From Pseudobutyrivibrio sp. 49 (lineage in GTDB: Bacteria; Bacillota; Clostridia; Lachnospirales; Lachnospiraceae): a stretch of DNA of 53,168 nt. The stretch covers positions 1 to 53,168 of the forward strand of contig NZ_FNDP01000020.1 of assembly GCF_900100545.1 (NCBI RefSeq). Direction: 5' to 3'. Every line of letters starts with the position of its first letter. Positions within the stretch are counted from its first letter, which is position 1. The notes beneath the pieces were generated by a model, which was not told the DNA's origin, did not search any database, and saw only the letters and a program-made list of their open reading frames with translations. Both the position numbers and the translations under genes were made by a program. Below, piece after piece: positions 52,765-53,168 of the stretch.

Positions 52765-52807
52765 TTATTAGCATGGAATAATCACACTATTAAATGTCTA
52801 AATGTGA
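52765..52807 (-). promoter_or_regulatory. Candidate promoter and activator site of the binding-protein gene
   Basis: Extended -10 element TGCTAATAA (TAATAA at 52765-52770), 17-base spacer, poor -35 box TTAATA (52788-52793). The motif ATGTCTAAATGTGA (plus strand, 52794-52807) abuts the -35 box, the usual place for an activator that replaces a weak -35. Its near edge is 111 bases upstream of the ATG, against 112 for the matching site of the GH gene. Confidence 0.5.
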
Positions 52808-52836
52808 CATATTTCGACAATACTATTTCCAAAATA

Positions 52837-53168
52837 ATCGAGTAGGAGGAATTTCTCATAAGTGAGAAATTCCGACCTCTCACACCACCGTGCGTACCGT
52901 TCGGTACACGGCGGTTCAATCAACTTAACAAGTAACACACCTTTCGGTGTAGTAATCTAACATTGAGACTAATCCAAATGAGGTTAGTCTCTTTGTACTT
53001 ATAGCCTTTTGTACCCATCCATTGTGAGCGAGTCTTGCATATCTGTCTCCACAATAGGAGATGTTATACGCTGCCCATCTTGGTACGTCCAGCTTCATCA
53101 AATTCTTAGCTCTATTCTGCGGAGTCTTCCAATGCTTCCAAATACACATACGAAGTCTGAATCTGATG
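52837..53168 (-). mobile_element. 3' end of a bacterial group II intron (continues past the window)
   Basis: On the minus strand the maturase end is followed by a domain V-like hairpin (GAACCGCCGTGTACCG, then AACGGTACGCACGGTGGTG) and GAGAGG, at about 52876-52917. A domain VI stem follows (GGAATTTCTCA, 4-base loop, complement). The 3' end is placed at CCTCCTACTCGAT, about 52837, by comparison with the usual AY end. The insertion lies about 150 bases upstream of the sugar-binding gene in the same direction. The 5' part is outside the window. Confidence 0.85.
52925..53168 (-). CDS. Group II intron reverse transcriptase/maturase, C-terminal part
   Basis: Only the last 80 or so residues are in the window; the frame is open to the edge (IRFRLRMCIWKHWKTPQNRA). 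That sequence, the following NLMKLDVPRWAAYNISYCGD and the end LVSMLDYYTERC match the GIIM maturase domain of intron-encoded proteins, which helps splicing and, with the reverse transcriptase domain, retrohoming. The stop is inside the intron, 8 bases before domain V, as expected. Confidence 0.88.
   Translation of the reverse strand, partial: IRFRLRMCIWKHWKTPQNRAKNLMKLDVPRWAAYNISYCGDRYARLAHNGWVQKAISTKRLTSFGLVSMLDYYTERCVTC

Overview
The window is low-GC Firmicutes DNA, most likely from a Lachnospiraceae bacterium of the Butyrivibrio/Pseudobutyrivibrio type. The family call rests on the gene set: a DUF4317 protein, a complete fab/acc operon with FabK, BspA-like leucine-rich-repeat surface proteins, an FMN-riboswitch RibU, AggAGG-type ribosome sites before nearly every gene, and an ABC sugar importer without its own ATPase. 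The genus is inference. Most genes lie on the minus strand.

Layout. 1-2.5 kb: class B sortase and a secreted protein ending in SPKTGEE. 2.5-5.8 kb: a YerC-like repressor and the asnS-asnA pair, preceded by what reads as a complete ribosome-mediated attenuator: promoter, a 24-codon leader peptide with 11 Asn codons, antiterminator and terminator arms. 5.8-18.1 kb: a cytoplasmic GH35 enzyme, two very large BspA-like secreted proteins (one an internal triplication), a DUF4317 gene, and a scar where the 5' end of a third BspA-like gene is joined to the 3' end of a second pepF. 18.3-27 kb: GT-C membrane glycosyltransferase, PepF, a small ASCH-like protein, an SPFH protein, an XRE/membrane protein pair, RibU under an FMN riboswitch, and a DHH phosphoesterase. 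27.1-36.7 kb: one operon acpP-accB-accC-accD-accA-fabH-fabK-fabD-fabG-fabF-fabZ-marR. Its promoter sits between two palindromes that probably bind the operon's own MarR (FabT-like) protein. 36.7-45 kb: a flavin split-barrel protein, a 1,472-residue surface protein, a chemoreceptor and a membrane HD-GYP protein. 45-52.7 kb: a sugar-utilisation locus (cell-wall-tethered LamG/GH/CBM enzyme, two permeases, binding lipoprotein) whose two transcription units share a 14-bp motif at the same distance from the start codons. 52.8 kb to the end: the 3' end of a group II intron.

The strongest candidates for something undescribed are (1) the Asn-leader attenuator of asnS-asnA, where this phylum would usually use a T-box; (2) two homologous structured elements of about 95 nt, at 17.5 and 37.1 kb, in opposite orientation, whose stems differ in sequence but keep pairing; (3) the FabT-like double operator; and (4) the shared motif of the sugar locus. 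All calls were made by reading the sequence; no database search was possible.
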